The notes: generated by a model from the letters alone, not told the origin. A stretch of 60,000 nt of DNA from Takakia lepidozioides (GCA_030704615.1 CM060733.1:22136001-22196000); one strand, 5' to 3'; numbered from the stretch's first letter, positions 26,326 through 39,785 are shown. Made by a program: numbers and translations.

Positions 26326-27176
26326 TAGAATGTTAATTATATATTTATAAATGTATTAAAAACATAATATCAATATAAATATATATATCAGTATATATAT
26401 ATATACTTATATCATGTACATCAATATCAAATATATATACATATTTTTAAAATATTATCTGTTCTATATAATGTAGATTATATATTATATATGCATTATA
26501 TATATTTTGTTTATGTGTACATATATTATATATTTATTCATATTAAATTCATAAAAATATTCTATTCTATTTAAAATAATATGTGATATATATATGGAAT
26601 GAAGTAAATTTTCAAGTCCGGTCTCTGACTCGGTGGACTTCGGACCCTGTCACGAAGTCCATTCTGAGAACCAGAACCACCACCTTGCCATCACTAATAG
26701 TTGTCATGTCATAATGCAAACTCATATATAAGTTGGTGCAATTTGGTCAGACTAAATATTTATATTTATTTATTTATAGAGGTCCTTAGATCCTATGTTT
26801 ATCTGTCTCTCTTTTGGTGATGGACCTCAAACCCTATATCAAAGTCTATATATAGATATTATAGAGATTGCATTCAAATGTTCTTGTATATTTAAATGTA
26901 GTGGTCCTGCAATCGTTAATTGAGTTGTCTGGACAGCAAATTCCTCCAATTTCCCTTATTTTTTTGGGAGGGGCCCAAAAAATGGGCCCCACACTCAACG
27001 GTGGTGTTTCTCTGATTTTCGCCTGATTGGCCTGGAAATTTACAGGTGTCTGCAAGGGGTAGGTATGAGCATACAATCAGGTCAATTTGCCCAAAAACTT
27101 TTTTTTCGCTGAGATATTCTCATTTTTCTGAGCTGGGGTCCACTTTTTTCAAAACGTCAACATTGGGCATTGGGCG
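26326..27176. other. AT-rich tract, no gene
   Basis: From 26335 to 26600 the sequence is mostly TA-rich low-complexity DNA. The rest shows no gene. Confidence 0.6.
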
Positions 27177-27990
27177 CTTAACCCTTAAGTTCCCAAGCGA
27201 CCTCAATCGGTTCACTTTGAATTTGCAGTTCCACCTAATTTTTGCAGATCTAATCTGATGGGGCCCACTCCTGAAGCTTTTATGACAAGGGGTTTGTCTC
27301 GAGTATGATGCAAAAAACAAAATTAAAAAAAAAACAAAAGCTTCGACCTACAAAAAAATCTTAGATTTCTCATTTACGTTTTGGGGCCTAAAAAGGGCTT
27401 GTTGACCGCTGACGTGCATATTGCACTCCAAAGGCCATTTTTGGCAGAAAATTAGCAATTTTAGAAAAAGCACTTCACCTTGTGGTGTGTGAGCATTACA
27501 TACACACATCCACCATAGGCTTTTAAAAATTTTGTAGAAAAAAAAGTACTTCATTTGGAGGCACATTTTCTCTTGTCAATTTTGAGCTTTCAACCCCTAT
27601 GTAATTGCATGCATAGCAAGCATAGGTGAAAAAATCAGTTGGACCTGCAATTTAGTGGGGTCATAGCCACTCCACTATTGATTTGGAAATGGTGGGTCTT
27701 GGGGCAAGCAAAATTGGATAAAGCTAGGTTTTGATTTGGTCAAACCAATTTCTTTCTCACTTTTTCTTTGGGACATGATATTTGAGGTCCGGGCCAACGC
27801 TATAATCTCACAATTTCCACGGTGGACTTGGCTCATTTTTTGGTATGTCATGCATAAATGAGCTGGGCCCATTGCTATAAGGCTGGAATCTCTGGATGAT
27901 TTTCGGTAGGTTTCTAGGGGCAATTTACTGCAGCTGGGTACCGAAAATTGGTAAAAAGTCAAAAAAGGGCTTGGGAACTTAAGGGTTAAG
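27177..27990. mobile_element. Putative short element with 21-bp inverted termini
   Basis: The bases at 27177-27197 and 27970-27990 are exact reverse complements (outer part CTTAACCCTTAAG). The interior has no gene. The distance of 0.8 kb and the precise match suggest a small terminal-inverted-repeat element, but no target duplication is visible and chance or local duplication is possible. Confidence 0.4.
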
Positions 27991-28193
27991 GGTTAAGGTA
28001 ATGGGGTGTGGGGTTAAGGTAATGTCGTAATGTCCTTAGATAATACAGAATGGGTTTATTTTAGCACTGAGATGCCATGTCAAGCCCTAACCCTAAGTAG
28101 ACTCCTTTCCCATCTATTCGCTCTTGTGTCACCCAGCAGTCTCTGTGTCTTGTTTGTTTGTTGTTGTTGAGCCACATACACAGGTCTGACGAG

Positions 28194-29685
28194 ATGGCAC
28201 GATACGACAGGGCCATTACAGTCTTTTCACCAGATGGCCATCTGTTTCAAGTGGAGTATGCACTCGAGGCAGTGCGCAAGGGGAACGCGGCAGTCGGGGT
28301 GCGTGGCATCGACTGCATCGTGCTAGGTGTCGAGAAAAAATCCACTGCCAAGCTGCAAGACGTTCGGTATCCCTTTCTCCCTCTCCTAGCTCTGAGTCAA
28401 TTTTCACTGCTCTCGGACGCTTGCACATGGGTAAGCTATGCTCTTGCTTTTAGTTTATGGGTGCAGTGAGTTAATGAATTGAGAATGTTCTGAGTGGGGC
28501 GTTGGGGTGCAGCACTGTGCGCAAAATATTGAAATTAGATGATCACGTAGCCCTGGCATTCGCAGGGCTGTCGGCGGACGCACGCGTGCTGGTCAATCTT
28601 GCCCGGGTGGAATGCCAGAGTCACCGGCTCACAATTGAGGACGCTGTCACTGTTGAGTACATTACGCGCTTCGTTGCTGGATTGCAGCAAAAGTATACGC
28701 AGAGTGGCGGGGTTCGACCCTTTGGCATTTCTACTTTGATTGTGGGATTCGATCCCCACACCGGCACTCCATCTCTTTTCCACACTGATCCAGCTGGCAC
28801 GTTCTCAGCATGGAAAGCCAATGCAACAGGGCGCAATTCAACCTCCGTGCGAGAGTTTCTTGAGAAAAATTATACAGAGACATCTGGGGTTGAGACTGTG
28901 AAGCTAGCTGTGCGAGCTCTTCTGGAAGTAAGTACTTCATTCGCGTGCCATTTGCATGTGTAACACTTCTGATTTTGAGCGACGACCTATTGCATGTTGA
29001 AATGTGTGATCATTCTTCTCTCTCCATCCCATGTTTTTATCTGTGTTCTGATTTAAAGTGGAGGTGATGTGAGGCTTGGTCGGTTTTCGGGCTTGCTTTC
29101 ACTTGCTCTAGGTCTTGATCAGAGTAATGGAGAGCTATCATGTTTTTCAAGCTTCTTAACAATGACACAGTTGGATATCCAAGTATATGAGATCTGCTAG
29201 CGATTACCATGATGGAAAATGTGGTATATATTTGAAAGGGTTTTTGATGATCGCATTGAACTGATACATTTTGAGCATAATTTTGTCTTTGAATGTTCAA
29301 ACGCAAATTCCTTAAAGGTTTGCTGCAATTTCTGAGGTACACCACCATTAGGTTGTGTACCCAGCAGTACAAGGGGACAGAGATAAAATGACATGCCTGG
29401 TAACATCCTGCAGACAGGATGGGTTGTTGATATGGGTGACAGATGATCAGTGGTACATTACTGTTGCGTCCAAAATGCAAGTCGTCGAAGTAAAAGAGGA
29501 CTGAGCTGAATTTGGAATGCTGGCAGGTGGTAGAGAGTGGTGGAAAGAACATTGAAATTGCAGTCATGACAAGGGACAAGGGATTGCGGTTGCTGGAGGA
29601 TGCAGAAGTCGAAGTGATTGTAGCAGCCATTGAGGCAGAGAAAGCTGCTGCAGAAGCAGCTAAGAAGGGTCCTCCCCGTGACTAA
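28194..29685 (+). CDS. PAD: 20S proteasome subunit alpha type-7 (alpha-4)
   Basis: A structural, non-catalytic alpha-ring subunit of the 20S proteasome core, found in nucleus and cytosol. Three exons fit by phase and GT-AG borders: 28194-28366, 28513-28927 and 29527-29685, giving 248 aa, near the usual 250. The N-terminus [19 protein letters not shown] is the family's alpha-4 start and contains the [12 protein letters not shown] helix-gate element. [18 protein letters not shown] and GVEKKST follow. Exon 2 gives [19 protein letters not shown] and [13 protein letters not shown]. Exon 3 gives [20 protein letters not shown] and an Ala/Lys-rich tail ending KKGPPRD. It looks intact, and the start fits the family exactly. 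Confidence 0.96.
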
Positions 29686-30919
29686 TAGTGACTGATAATA
29701 GGGGCAACTTGCCCAAGAAAGTCCTGTGGCAAAATCTGGCCACACCAATTGGGGCCCTTGTTGAAGGCCTGCTTGGTGTCATTCACCAGGGAAGTTTTAC
29801 AGGTGCACTGTCAAGTTCACCTCATAGTGGTCAGCAAACCAATTTTTCACTCTAACCCTGGTTAGCTGATAAGTTGCGACTCTTGTGTACAGCTAGGTAA
29901 GGAAAGAAAATTGACCATGCACCTTCATTTTCACTGCTGAATGTCTACACTTTGGTTATCCAGCAAGTGTGGCCTGGCTATGGCGGCATGGTTGCATGCA
30001 TGCATACCATTTGATCTGGATTTTTGCCTGTGGTTTCTCACTAATTTGTAGTTGTAGGTGGTAACCCCATTGTGTTGATTTTTATCACCCCCTTTGTACT
30101 GCTCAAGGAGTGTGTGGGTAGGTATAGTCATGGTGCTTTATATTCGGGCTTTCCTCAATCTTTCCAACCTCACTCTAACTGGTGGTGACATTGTGTATAC
30201 TTGTTGGAAGTCACTTCAAAGAAGCCAATCAATATTATGACCTTGACACCTTAAAGCTTCTTCTTGAAAAGAGTCTAGTTTGTAGTGCCACAAGTTTAAG
30301 GTACTTCTTTGATGGAATCAGGAAGAGGTAGAGATACTGATTCTGGTGAGGTAAATTGGCTCTTGTCAGCAACATCTGGCAGGTCTAATGAAGCTGACAC
30401 ACATGCTTGGCGTTTGTTTTTTCTTTATCTTTTCCATATTTTTTCATTTTTGCTAGTAAAGGGAAACACCTGGGAGTGACAGATCACAGATCAGGTCCCT
30501 CACTGTCATTTTAGAATTCTAGCGACAACCGAAGGTCGGAAGGAAGCTAGTTTAGCCTAGAGCAGGAATAGGATGCCATAGTGCCACGTCATCTTCGCCA
30601 CGGCATCGTCGCACGTCGTCGTCGTCGTCGTCAAATGTGTTGGAACCTGCCCAAAATGCCAGCGCGGGGAAGGGATGATGACGTCCCCGCATCCTTGAGC
30701 GCGAACGGATTTGTTTCACACACCGATCGCAGATGGAGACATTTGCAGATTATGAGTACACCGCAGGAGCTCTCACAGGAATTTGCACGATGGTGGGACA
30801 ACCACAATCGCAAGGTGTGGCTTTTTCTTAATGTACGATGTAAAGAAGTTTGTCCATCCTGCAAATGTGGGCTCTTGGCTTCTGTTAGCACCATGATTTG
30901 GTATTCTATGCTTACAAGG
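29686..30919. other. Downstream of PAD; no gene supported
   Basis: The PAD 3' UTR should occupy the first few hundred bases. A frame from 30581 encodes an Arg-rich start and EFARWWDNHNRK before a GT; it could be a gene fragment, but I do not recognise it. Confidence 0.45.
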
Positions 30920-30956
30920 CCACAAGGCTACGGCAAACAACGTCTTATGAGTACAA
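30920..30956 (+). mobile_element. 37-bp LINE tail with 15-bp target duplication
   Basis: The 37 bases match the last part of the LINE at 20.0-20.66 kb and end at the same ...TATGAGTACAA. They are flanked by perfect copies of TCTATGCTTACAAGG at 30905-30919 and 30957-30971. That is the signature of target-primed reverse transcription with extreme 5' truncation. Confidence 0.9.
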
Positions 30957-31163
30957 TCTATGCTTACAAGGTTCTTGGGCGAGTCAGCTTGGTCTTAGCC
31001 GGCTGTGTTTCAATCTCTGTCTGCTCAGCTGCACCGTGGTGGTTCTCACAGACCAATCCGACATTACCTGACTACAGACACAAGCAGCACACACAAGAGG
31101 TCCTTTTGGGTTGATGGTCTCCAGGGGTCATGACAGAAGGTCAAGGACAATGTGGTGAGGGCA

Positions 31164-32350
31164 CCTTCTTCTTCGACCTATTTCTGCCTGTTTTGCCATC
31201 TCATCAGACTCGGCCCTGAGATGCATATTGAATTTTGTAAGTTATCGTTGGGTGGATCTGTGGTGGTTTGGAGTGATTTTGACAAGTTGCTGCCGATGTG
31301 GCAGCAGGAAAGTATCCAAAAACAGATAACAGAGATGAGGAGAAGCTTTGGAATGAACACTTTCCCGACCCCAGTCAATGGTGAGGCAATGGAGACAAAA
31401 AGGTGAATGCCTGTTGGACTACAGAGAGAAGCAGATGCAATTCAGAATTGGAACTACTGTAATAAGTAGGGTTGGGGTGTTTGCTGGAAGAACTTCACGC
31501 CGTCACTGTGAGCTGCTAGCAGCAAGGCTGAGGATGTATTCATGATTTGTACACAGGCAGGGATAGCCGAAGGAGCAGGGATAGAGGTCCAGATTCATCC
31601 AAGAGGGCCCGATTTCAAACACAAGATTACTTCTGATTCCCTGTGGATCAATAGCACAAGAAATCTGCGTGGATAGATGATCAACTGGAAACAGCAGCGG
31701 CAGCAGCACAATTGATAGAACAAGGCACTGCTAATGAAGGCACCTTCTTCCACACATTTCACCCTGTTTTTCCCTGTTATCAGAGTCGTCCCTAAATTTT
31801 CATGTTGAATTCTGCAAGTTAGCTCGTTGGTGGATCTATGGTAGTTTTGGAGTGATTTTGACATGTTACTGCCAATGTGGCAACAGGAAAGTATCGAAAA
31901 ACAGATAACAGAGACTAGGAGAAGCTCTGGAACGAATACGTTTCCGACCCGTCAATGGTGGAACAATCGAGGCAAAAAGGTGAATGCTGTTGGAAGCAGA
32001 CGCAAGTAAGCATAGGAACTAGTGTGATAAGTAGGCTTTGGGTGTTTGCTGGAACAATTCTAGGCTGTCATTGTCAGTTGCTAGCAGCAAGGCAAGGATG
32101 TATGCATGATTTGTGCAGAGGCATGGATAGCTGAAGGAGCAGGGATAGAGTGTGGGTCCAGATTCATCCAAGAGGGCCGGATTTCAAGCTCCAGATTACC
32201 TATGATTCCCTGTGGAAGGATAGCTACAAGAAACCTGCAGGGTTAGATGGTCAACTGGAAGCCGCAGCAGCAGCGGCACAATTGATAAAATCTGGCACTG
32301 CTACTCAAGGCACCTTCTTCAACACATTTCACCCTGTTTTCCCCTCTTAT
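31164..32350. repeat. Tandem duplication with ~570-bp period
   Basis: Starts of the unit (GCACCTTCTTC...) fall at about 31164, 31737 and 32307, so there are two full units and a third start. Shared blocks include GAAAGTATC-AAAAACAGATAACAGAGA at 31309 and 31888, and CCAGATTCATCCAAGAGGGC at 31590 and 32158. The reading IHPRGPDF...DSLW in the units is not a domain I recognise. Confidence 0.85.
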
Positions 32351-32361
32351 CAGAATCAGCC

Positions 32362-32980
32362 CAAAAAGAGATCCATGCTGACATCATCAAAGCTGGAATT
32401 AATGTGGATGACAGCCTTGTTAACATGTATGCTAAATGCGGGAGCATTGATGATGCTCGTCAAGTGTTTGACAATATGACTGAACGAGGTGTGGGTTCCT
32501 GGAGTGCGGTGATTGCAGGATATGCTCAGCATGTTTGGTAAGGAGGCTTTTGAGATCTATGAGCAAATGCTACAGCCAGGGGTGACCCCTGGTTCGGTCA
32601 CCTTCATTTGCATTCTCAATGCATGTGCCCTGGAAAAGGGCAGAAGGGTTCATGCTGACATTATCAAAACTGGAACTGGGTCATATGTTAATTTGGAGAA
32701 TACCTTAGTGAACATGTATGGTAATTGCGGGAGCCTGAAGGATGTGTGCCAAGTGTTTGGCAATATGGCTGAACGAGATTTGGTCTCATGGAAGACAATG
32801 ATTGCAGGATATGCTCAGCTTGGTTTCAGTAAGGAGGCTTTCAAGAAGTATGAGAAAATGCGAGGGGAAGGGCTGATGCCCGACAAGGTCACATTCATCT
32901 GTGTGCTCAATGCTTGCGCCAGCCTGACATTGCAAAAATGGCGGAAGCATATGTGTATGGCTGGCTGTATAAAATTTTGA
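32362..32980 (+). pseudogene. PPR protein fragment
   Basis: Two to three PLS-type repeats can be read: EIHADIIKAGINVDDSLVNM with YAKCGSIDDARQVFDNM, VTFICILNACALEKGRRVHA with YGNCGSLKD, and DLVSWKTMIAGYAQLG with VTFICVLNACASL. A frame change near 32530-32540 (AQH/EAFEIYEQM) and the lack of any start or C-terminal domain mark a fragment. It abuts the MULE-type element that follows. Its wording matches the PPR pseudogene at the left of the window. Confidence 0.8.
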
Positions 32981-33179
32981 TTTCTTCTCGAGTTCCGTCT
33001 CTTGGATATTGTTTGTAGGTGGACCCATCGATGCAGGACGAAATGGGCATGTGTGGCGGAATTTTTTGTGCAACAAACCAATGGACCTTCTAAGTGTTAC
33101 CATGATGTGGTTTGTGATTGTGCAGGAGCGTGCGGTTTTCGACATTGCATTCAACAAACGACATGCTTTCCAAGTGCTC

Positions 33180-34841
33180 TAGAGCGGGATTGCAGCAGAG
33201 GACCGTGTTGTAGCTCTGGGAGAGCTTGACAATGCCTTCATGGATCGGCTCATGAAAGATATTGGGTTGTGGACCACAGTCCTAGATCATGGTATGTCAT
33301 CAGACCTAACAGACCTTGTTAACAGACCTTTTAAACAGACATTGTCGTTGGCCACGAACGTAGACCTTCTAGCAGACTTTATCCCAGAGCATGTAAACCA
33401 TGACAACCAGGAGACGTTCTAAAGCAAACCACGTCAAGCATCAACCCCCCATGTTCCGTTTGTTAGCAGACTAGGGATGAGTGCTTTGTTTTTGACATGT
33501 TGCAGAATATGATCCAGAGGACGAGTTTGTTCGGAATGCTCTTGACCAATACGCCAATGGCGCAAGGCAACTTCTAAGAGCCCTCCGTGGCCATACTGGA
33601 GTCGAATCACCCGTTAAATGCAGGCTTATTGGAGTTCGTACAACAACAGACACACAGAACCCAACTCCCATGGAGACCCATGAGGACCGCAGCGAGCAAA
33701 CCGTAGAGCGAGCAGACCCTTCCCAGCGAAATCCCGAACATGCAAACCAGCAGACCTTGATAACGGAGAACAAGAAACAGTAGACCCCCGACTGGATTGC
33801 CAGTACTCCCAAGCCAGACAATGTGGTGAGACACCCTAAGTCCGAGGCTCGCTTGGGTGACAATAACTTGTCCTTGCAAAAACAAACTTTTGTGGAGGCA
33901 TTGCACACCTTACCCGAAATTACCGGGGAGACCTTGGTTATGCAGACCTTTCCAGATAACTTCCACAACACGGGACATGAGCAGACCTTTTCACCCAGAG
34001 CAGACCCCTGCCGTGGATAGCAGACGTGGGCAGACCAGTGCAGGCCAGAGCAGACCACAGCAGACGCGACAAGACCAGACAAGAGTAGACCACACCAAAT
34101 CAGACCAGACCACCCCACACCAGACAAGACAAGAGCAGACCACAGAAGACCAGACCACACCAGACCAGACCACAGCGAATGACTCCTGACGAGCCGAGTG
34201 CACAACAGACCATACCCCAGAAGACCAGAGGATACCAAACCATACCACACCAGACCACACTAGACCGTATCAGAGCAAATATGTCCCGACAAGTGCAGAC
34301 TTGATCAGACCTTGCTGGAGCAGAGGAGAGAAGATCAGACCTTACCGGAGGACGCCCTGCCTGGTACATTGCTTGACAAATGCACCGCAGAAGTGCATGG
34401 CGACACAGGTATGGACGTCGACACCTCACCATTCCAACATCAGCAGACCCTGCCAGTGCAAGACATCAGACCATCTAAGGACCTGGCGACCAGGAAGCAA
34501 GGCCGATCCTCCCTGGCACTTACGAGTTGCCGAAAATGAGAGGAACAATTCATTTCCCTCCCACTGCAACATCTGCTAAGAAACGGAGAATGGTAGTGGA
34601 CCTTACCCTTGCCACCAAACCTTCTGACACAGCACAGCCTGAACAGAACCGAGAAGGCGTCGGTGCTCATTTATGTATAGTACAGACCAATGCTACAGTT
34701 GCAACTATGGACTATGACAGTTTGGTCGGTGACCTTCCATATCTGTTAGAGGCAGGGTCTATTGCAGATGACGATGCATCTTTGGCCGTTTTGCCGCTTA
34801 CTTTTGTGGACCCCGACTTGTCTATAGAGGGGGATGCTGAA
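33180..34841 (+). pseudogene. 5' part of a MULE-borne Ulp1-type protease gene
   Basis: Segments readable as exons include GELDNAFMDRLMKDIGLWTT (about 33219-33278), PEDEFVRNALDQYANGARQL (about 33517-33576) and a final frame from about 34527 ending VLPLTFVDPDLSIEGDAEA at 34842. Between them (33650-34350) the reading is dominated by CAGACC repeats and broken by stops, two of them where CAG reads TAG. I join this to the Ulp1 exons after 45.05 kb because the right-hand part begins in similar Pro/Asp/Ser-rich, CAGACC-bearing text. The 10-kb element between them then looks like an insertion. N-terminal function is unknown. Confidence 0.5.
33290..34460. repeat. CAGACC-rich degenerate minisatellite
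   Basis: The word CAGACC (or AGACCAGACC) recurs dozens of times, most densely at 34018-34350. The complementary word GGTCTG is repeated at 45.3-47.65 kb, and CAGACC again at 49.0-49.7 kb. I do not see comparable density elsewhere in the window. Confidence 0.85.
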
Positions 34842-34990
34842 GCGTGAGCATGTGAGCGCAGCGACGCTTACGCCACGTCAGCAGTTCATGCCACATAGGC
34901 GGCCGCGTTTGACTCCACGTCATCACATCCTGCCAGCTTGGTAGACGCCACGTCAAGGCATGTTGACGTCATTTACATAGGCAGCAACCT
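34842..34990. repeat. Left terminal region with GCCACGTCA words
   Basis: It begins GCGTGAGCATGTGAGCG and then holds ACGCCACGTCAGCAG, TGCCACATAGG, TCCACGTCATC and ACGCCACGTCAAGG. It ends near CCTATAACCGCGGG, which has a counterpart (CCTATAGCCGAGGG on the complementary strand) at about 44757-44770. Confidence 0.6.
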
Positions 34991-34999
34991 ATAACCGCG

Positions 35000-35811
35000 G
35001 GCCGAAAAAGTAGAAGGGGCCCATAGCCGTGGAGTTGTGCATTCGGCACAAAGGGAACATATGTCGGAGATGTTGAATGATTGTGTTTGCAGAGACCGAA
35101 TATACAATGGTTGTGGATGAATTCATGAGGATGATAGACACTGAATGTGGATGTCACGCTACGAATGTGGATGAATGTGGATGAAATCTAATGGATGAAT
35201 GTGCAATGAGAAAATCCCTCATGAAGCACATGATAAGATTTAACCAATGTCTGTCATTTGGGGAAAGGTGGACCGATGAAACCTATGTAGAATAAGACAA
35301 CACAGCAGATGCCAGGCACATATTCCATTCTTTGATATTTTCCCACTGGTTACTGGAGCATTTTCCATGTGCAGCACGCTTCACTTTTGTTTTCCACTTC
35401 AGTGTCGACACATAGCGAGCCATTTGAGCACCACACTGGAGGAACGGACCATATCACCACACTGAAGTGGCTGTGGACTGTCAATGCAACCTGGTCGCCT
35501 TGCTAGTGAGGTACAATGTGCCAATATCTCTCGGTAGAGCACCAACATTTTCAAGCTTATTCATTAGTTGTAAGCATACCCATTAAAGTTGTGTATGACG
35601 AGTTCGAGGTCTTTCACATTGTGCAACAAATTTTTTGACCGACAGAAATCATATTTGCAAATGCATACAAGCCTTGAAATTGAGGAACGAGCGTTCAACG
35701 ACATTACCAGGCATGTATACAGAATTGTATTACATAAATGTGTGGGAACACAATAGGTGTGGCACTTGCCACATGCCCGGAACCAAAACCGGACTACATT
35801 GACGCATGGTC
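35000..35811. other. Left interior flank, no gene
   Basis: GAATGTGGATG-type short repeats occur at 35108-35205. The remainder should include the 3' UTR of the minus-strand gene. Confidence 0.4.
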
Positions 35812-37475
35812 TCAATCACTACAACTATCCCCTGAAATTGTGGCACTTTCATCCACGAAAACCCGAGCTCTTTGGTGCATTTTCTGCTTCCGAGCACACG
35901 GGGGAGATTTGTTCAACAACTGCTGTCGAGCAATGGCCTCAGCGTACTCTGGCAGGATGTACGAACGTGGAGGGCTGCACCGGAAGTCGGACTGAAATAC
36001 ACAGACGTTGTGCAAAGGAATAGCTTCCAATATCCTGACAACCAACATGAATGCAATGCATTAGCAAACATAGAAGAAAAAGGAATGGTGGGGGGTTGTG
36101 TTCAAGAACTAAGATTCATACAAAATTTCAACTTACTCACATGCGAAATCGTCGTCCAGGTCTTTGTCGTCCCCTTCGTTGATATCCACAAGCACTATAC
36201 CCTCCTGTTCCTGGACGGCAGGGGCTGGCCCTTGCAAGCCTGCAATGATGTCATTGAAAATATCCGCATCCCCTTCCATACCAAACAAATGTCTGCCCCC
36301 AGCCTTGCAAGCATGGTACGAAGCGCCTGCAAGACGTTGTACTGTTAGCAAGGTTTTACAAACTCTACAACAAGAAGAGAACACCAGAGATTGATTGGGG
36401 TCTAACCTGTCCCAAGAGTGAGGTCCACGATGCGCGACCCCGGATGAGAGCATATCTCTATTATTGTCTGAATAAAAGCTGGGCTCTTCTCCTTCGCCCC
36501 TCTCCATGGTGTGGAATTGGACTTCTCAAACACACATTAACTTGCAAAAAGAGAAGACCCACCGCCAGTACCTTTCGTCAAATGCATTCCAGGTTGGGCA
36601 AGTGCTAGTGGGGAGAATGTCTGGTACCGCCTGCCTGTCCGGAATGTCAACAATCACCATGTCTGCAGCACACGGCTTCTGAGCACCATTCACCCAATCC
36701 TGCCCTGACGAAATCTGCAAACAACGCCGACAAAAATTCAAAACCACATCTAAAATGGGAAATTTCCAAGAGTAAAGATGGTAATTTTGCAACAGTGAAG
36801 ATGGGAAATTTGCTTACCGACTCCGGAAAAGCACTCATCTTAACCCACATTGGAGAGGGATCTCCAGTGTAACCACCTTTCCTGGTCTCCATCATGGCAA
36901 GGAAGGAGTCGTTCACAAGCTCGCATCTGCATTCTCGGTTGATTCGGGATGGGTGCTCCACTACATCGTATGGCTCAAACTTCCCCTTGTGTTTGCGAAC
37001 CTTGGTTGCAATTGGGGTCTGGGAACCAACACCTACTGCAGCATCCCCTTGGGCGCTCTTCTCCTTCCCTTTGTCCTTTGTGCCCTTTCCCTTCCCCTCC
37101 CTCTCGCCTGAGTGTTAGTGGTTGCACGTTTCTTCTCAGCAAGGTTTCGCAAGTTTCTGTCGTGCAGTTCCCTGTCTGTTAGAGGAGCCAAGGACTCCGC
37201 ATTGTCATTCTGGTTCCGTGTCTGCAACTCATACCATGGGCAATCTGATTTGGGTATGTCGAGATACCAGCAACAGTCCTTGAGGTGATATCTACCGTAA
37301 TCCCTGAGGATTGCTGCAGTGTACATGGTATGGCTGTTGGAGGAGTCAGCCCACAAGTCGATGAAGCCTGGGTACTTGCTGAGGTTGTTCCCAGGAATCA
37401 GAACGTTCTTGATATACCTACAGAACAATACAGGCACAGTATCAGAAAGTGGAGGAGAAACTACATGATGTATGG

Positions 37476-37516
37476 CCCCTGAAATTTGTGTGCGTCAACG
37501 CACACATTTTTAGGGG
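37476..37516. repeat. GTTGAC-core palindrome, copy 2
   Basis: Arms of about 19 bases around CA: CCCCTGAAATTTGTGTGCGT against ACGCACACATTTTTAGGGG. It lies between coding exons of the ParB-methyltransferase-like gene. Confidence 0.85.
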
Positions 37517-37705
37517 TCCGATAAAAGTTGACAAACTCGTGCACAACGGGAAAACAACTTAATTAACGTCAGAAGACAATTGAGGTAGAGGTCAGACAAC
37601 AAGAACTCATAACATGAAAAAACAACCAGATAGGCAGCGGGTCTCCAAGAAACGAGCCTACATTGAATGAGACATAGGGAAAACAGTCCAGAGATCCAAC
37701 CTTTC

Positions 37706-37735
37706 AAAAATGCGTGTGGTGACGCACACAATTTG
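37706..37735. repeat. GTTGAC-core palindrome, copy 3 (degenerate)
   Basis: The right half is conserved (TGACGCACACAATTT) and the left half is decayed (AAATGCGTGTGG). It lies in the same intron as copy 2. Confidence 0.6.
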
Positions 37736-39537
37736 CAGGGCCATAAAGGAAGAAGATGAACCTGCTTAGTTCAAATGACCCACCTGTACATGACCCTTTT
37801 CATGGCTCCCTCGGCTCCGAACTGCTGCTCGAACTCTTTTGTGCGGGGATATGCCCCCCTCCCTGGCAAATTCTCTGAAGAAATAGTTACTCCACGCTGT
37901 CGCCTTCCACTGTCTCAAGTAATCCTCCAGAGTGTCTTCGGGCAAGGTCGTCGTCATCTTGTAAGCATTTAGCTGCTTCTCCAGCACCTGGTTTGCACGA
38001 GCTTCAATATGTCAAAAGAAGCAATCCAAAACGTTAGAGTCCATACCAGGGAAGATCCTGATGTAAGTCCAAGAAAAGACAGTCCACAAGATTACCTAGC
38101 TCCAGTACGTGGCTTTATGAAGCCATGTATCAAAAACTTGATCGCTGAAGGGCCTGATGTGGCCAGTGTTTTCGTCTCTTTCCCCCTTTGGGAAGCAATA
38201 TGTGTCCTTCACTGTTGGGTCAGAATTCTAAATCTCCAACCATTTTACGTTCTACTCGGAATCCACCACTGCAGTTGACAAGCGATGCAGCTTTTCCTGT
38301 GTCATCTCTGGCTTGGTATTGTTGTTCCTGTGGTTCCTCACCTCGTTCAAGAATTGAGGCCCAAAGGCAGGGTCTACTATTCTCAGTTGTTTCACAAAGG
38401 CGCTCATGATCTTCTTCTGAGTCTCATTCATCTTTAACTTCATTGCTTCAGCCACTCCCTTCGATGTTCTCATCCTCTCAGGAGTTTTGAAGTAGTACTC
38501 TGCTTTAGCCCTCTCCCCAGCCTCCGCTATCTCTTGCTGCAAAAACTAATCAGAAATCAGATAACAGAATAATTTGAATTATACTAGAAAATGAAAGTTC
38601 TTGGTGATGATATACTAACCGTGTACATGTATTCCATGAATGCTCCCCTTGTCAGCTTGTACCATGTGTCAGACGTTTTGGAGGTCTGGCATTTCGCGAA
38701 GGTTTCTGGGCTGAGGATGCTCTTGAATGTGTTGAGGGGCATTTGGCCAATATTCTGGATCCTGAACAGGGTGTGTACCAGGTTCGTTGTAACATGGGCG
38801 GTTTCAGTTCCCCTGCCACAAGCAATGGTATGTCATCACATGTCTGATATGATTCCCGAACACATACATGAGGGAAAGAATCAGGTTATTTCAGGAAAGA
38901 CACTTACTTGTTCACGTCATGCATTGATGTTTCCCTTTGGATGCAGCACCATGGAGGCCACACAATAGTGCCACTCTTCCTCAGTGCTATGATACCTCGA
39001 TATCATGTTCTGCCAGGCAAGCAATCGGTGGTTGCCATCCCAGACATGGAACATCTTGCCTGAGAAAGGCTGTGTAACAAGCCTCTTGCAAATAATTGAT
39101 TCAAACTCCTCGTTGATGCATCGCCATATTGGATCCCAGCCTCCAACAATGGTCTCGTCCACCAAAACTTCCCTGCCGTTGGCGTCGCCCAACAAAATGT
39201 AAAACACAGATTGACCCTCTATGTACCCATGGCAAAAATCCTGTTCAAGCTTTGCAATGTCATTCGTGAGGGCTGGTCGGACGAACGGCATAGATCAACC
39301 TGCAGAGTGGGATCATTAATTTCTCCCAGGAACGCCCATGGCCTTGACTTGGGCTGAGTTCACTTTCGAGAAGGACAACAGATCTTTTGCCCTGTCCTGG
39401 TATGGCCTGCCATCGTTTTCCTCCTCAACAACAACAAGTTCATGGTCTTCATCTTCATCCTGCTCCTGGGGAGCACCTCTCCTTTTCTTCGCCTGCATTC
39501 CAAAAGAATAATTCTCTATGTAAAAGCAATGTCACAT

Positions 39538-39562
39538 ATTGAGTGCATTGACGCACGCATTT
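39538..39562. repeat. GTTGAC-core palindrome, copy 4
   Basis: ATTGAGTGCATTGACGCACG and a short extension, with one mismatch in the stem. It lies in the intron between 39.49 and 40.21 kb. Confidence 0.75.
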
Positions 39563-39672
39563 ATGAAGCATCTACAGACTGTGCATCCTCTCTTCAAGTT
39601 GAAGATATGCATGTGCATTGATCTCGAAGTGAGAGACCCATACTCCAAAGAATGTCCTTCAGAACAACCCAA

Positions 39673-39702
39673 GAAATTGCGTGCGTCAACGCACGCAATT
39701 TC
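39673..39702. repeat. GTTGAC-core palindrome, copy 5 (perfect)
   Basis: Perfect 14-base arms (GAAATTGCGTGCGT) around CA. It is followed by GGTGGGTGCTCTGAAG, a flank shared in part with copy 7. Confidence 0.95.
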
Positions 39703-39785
39703 GGTGGGTGCTCTGAAGTGTCACTCGTGGATTTAAGACGATAATTTGTGCTCTTTAGAGCTCTGGATGTCCATCACAGCACCCT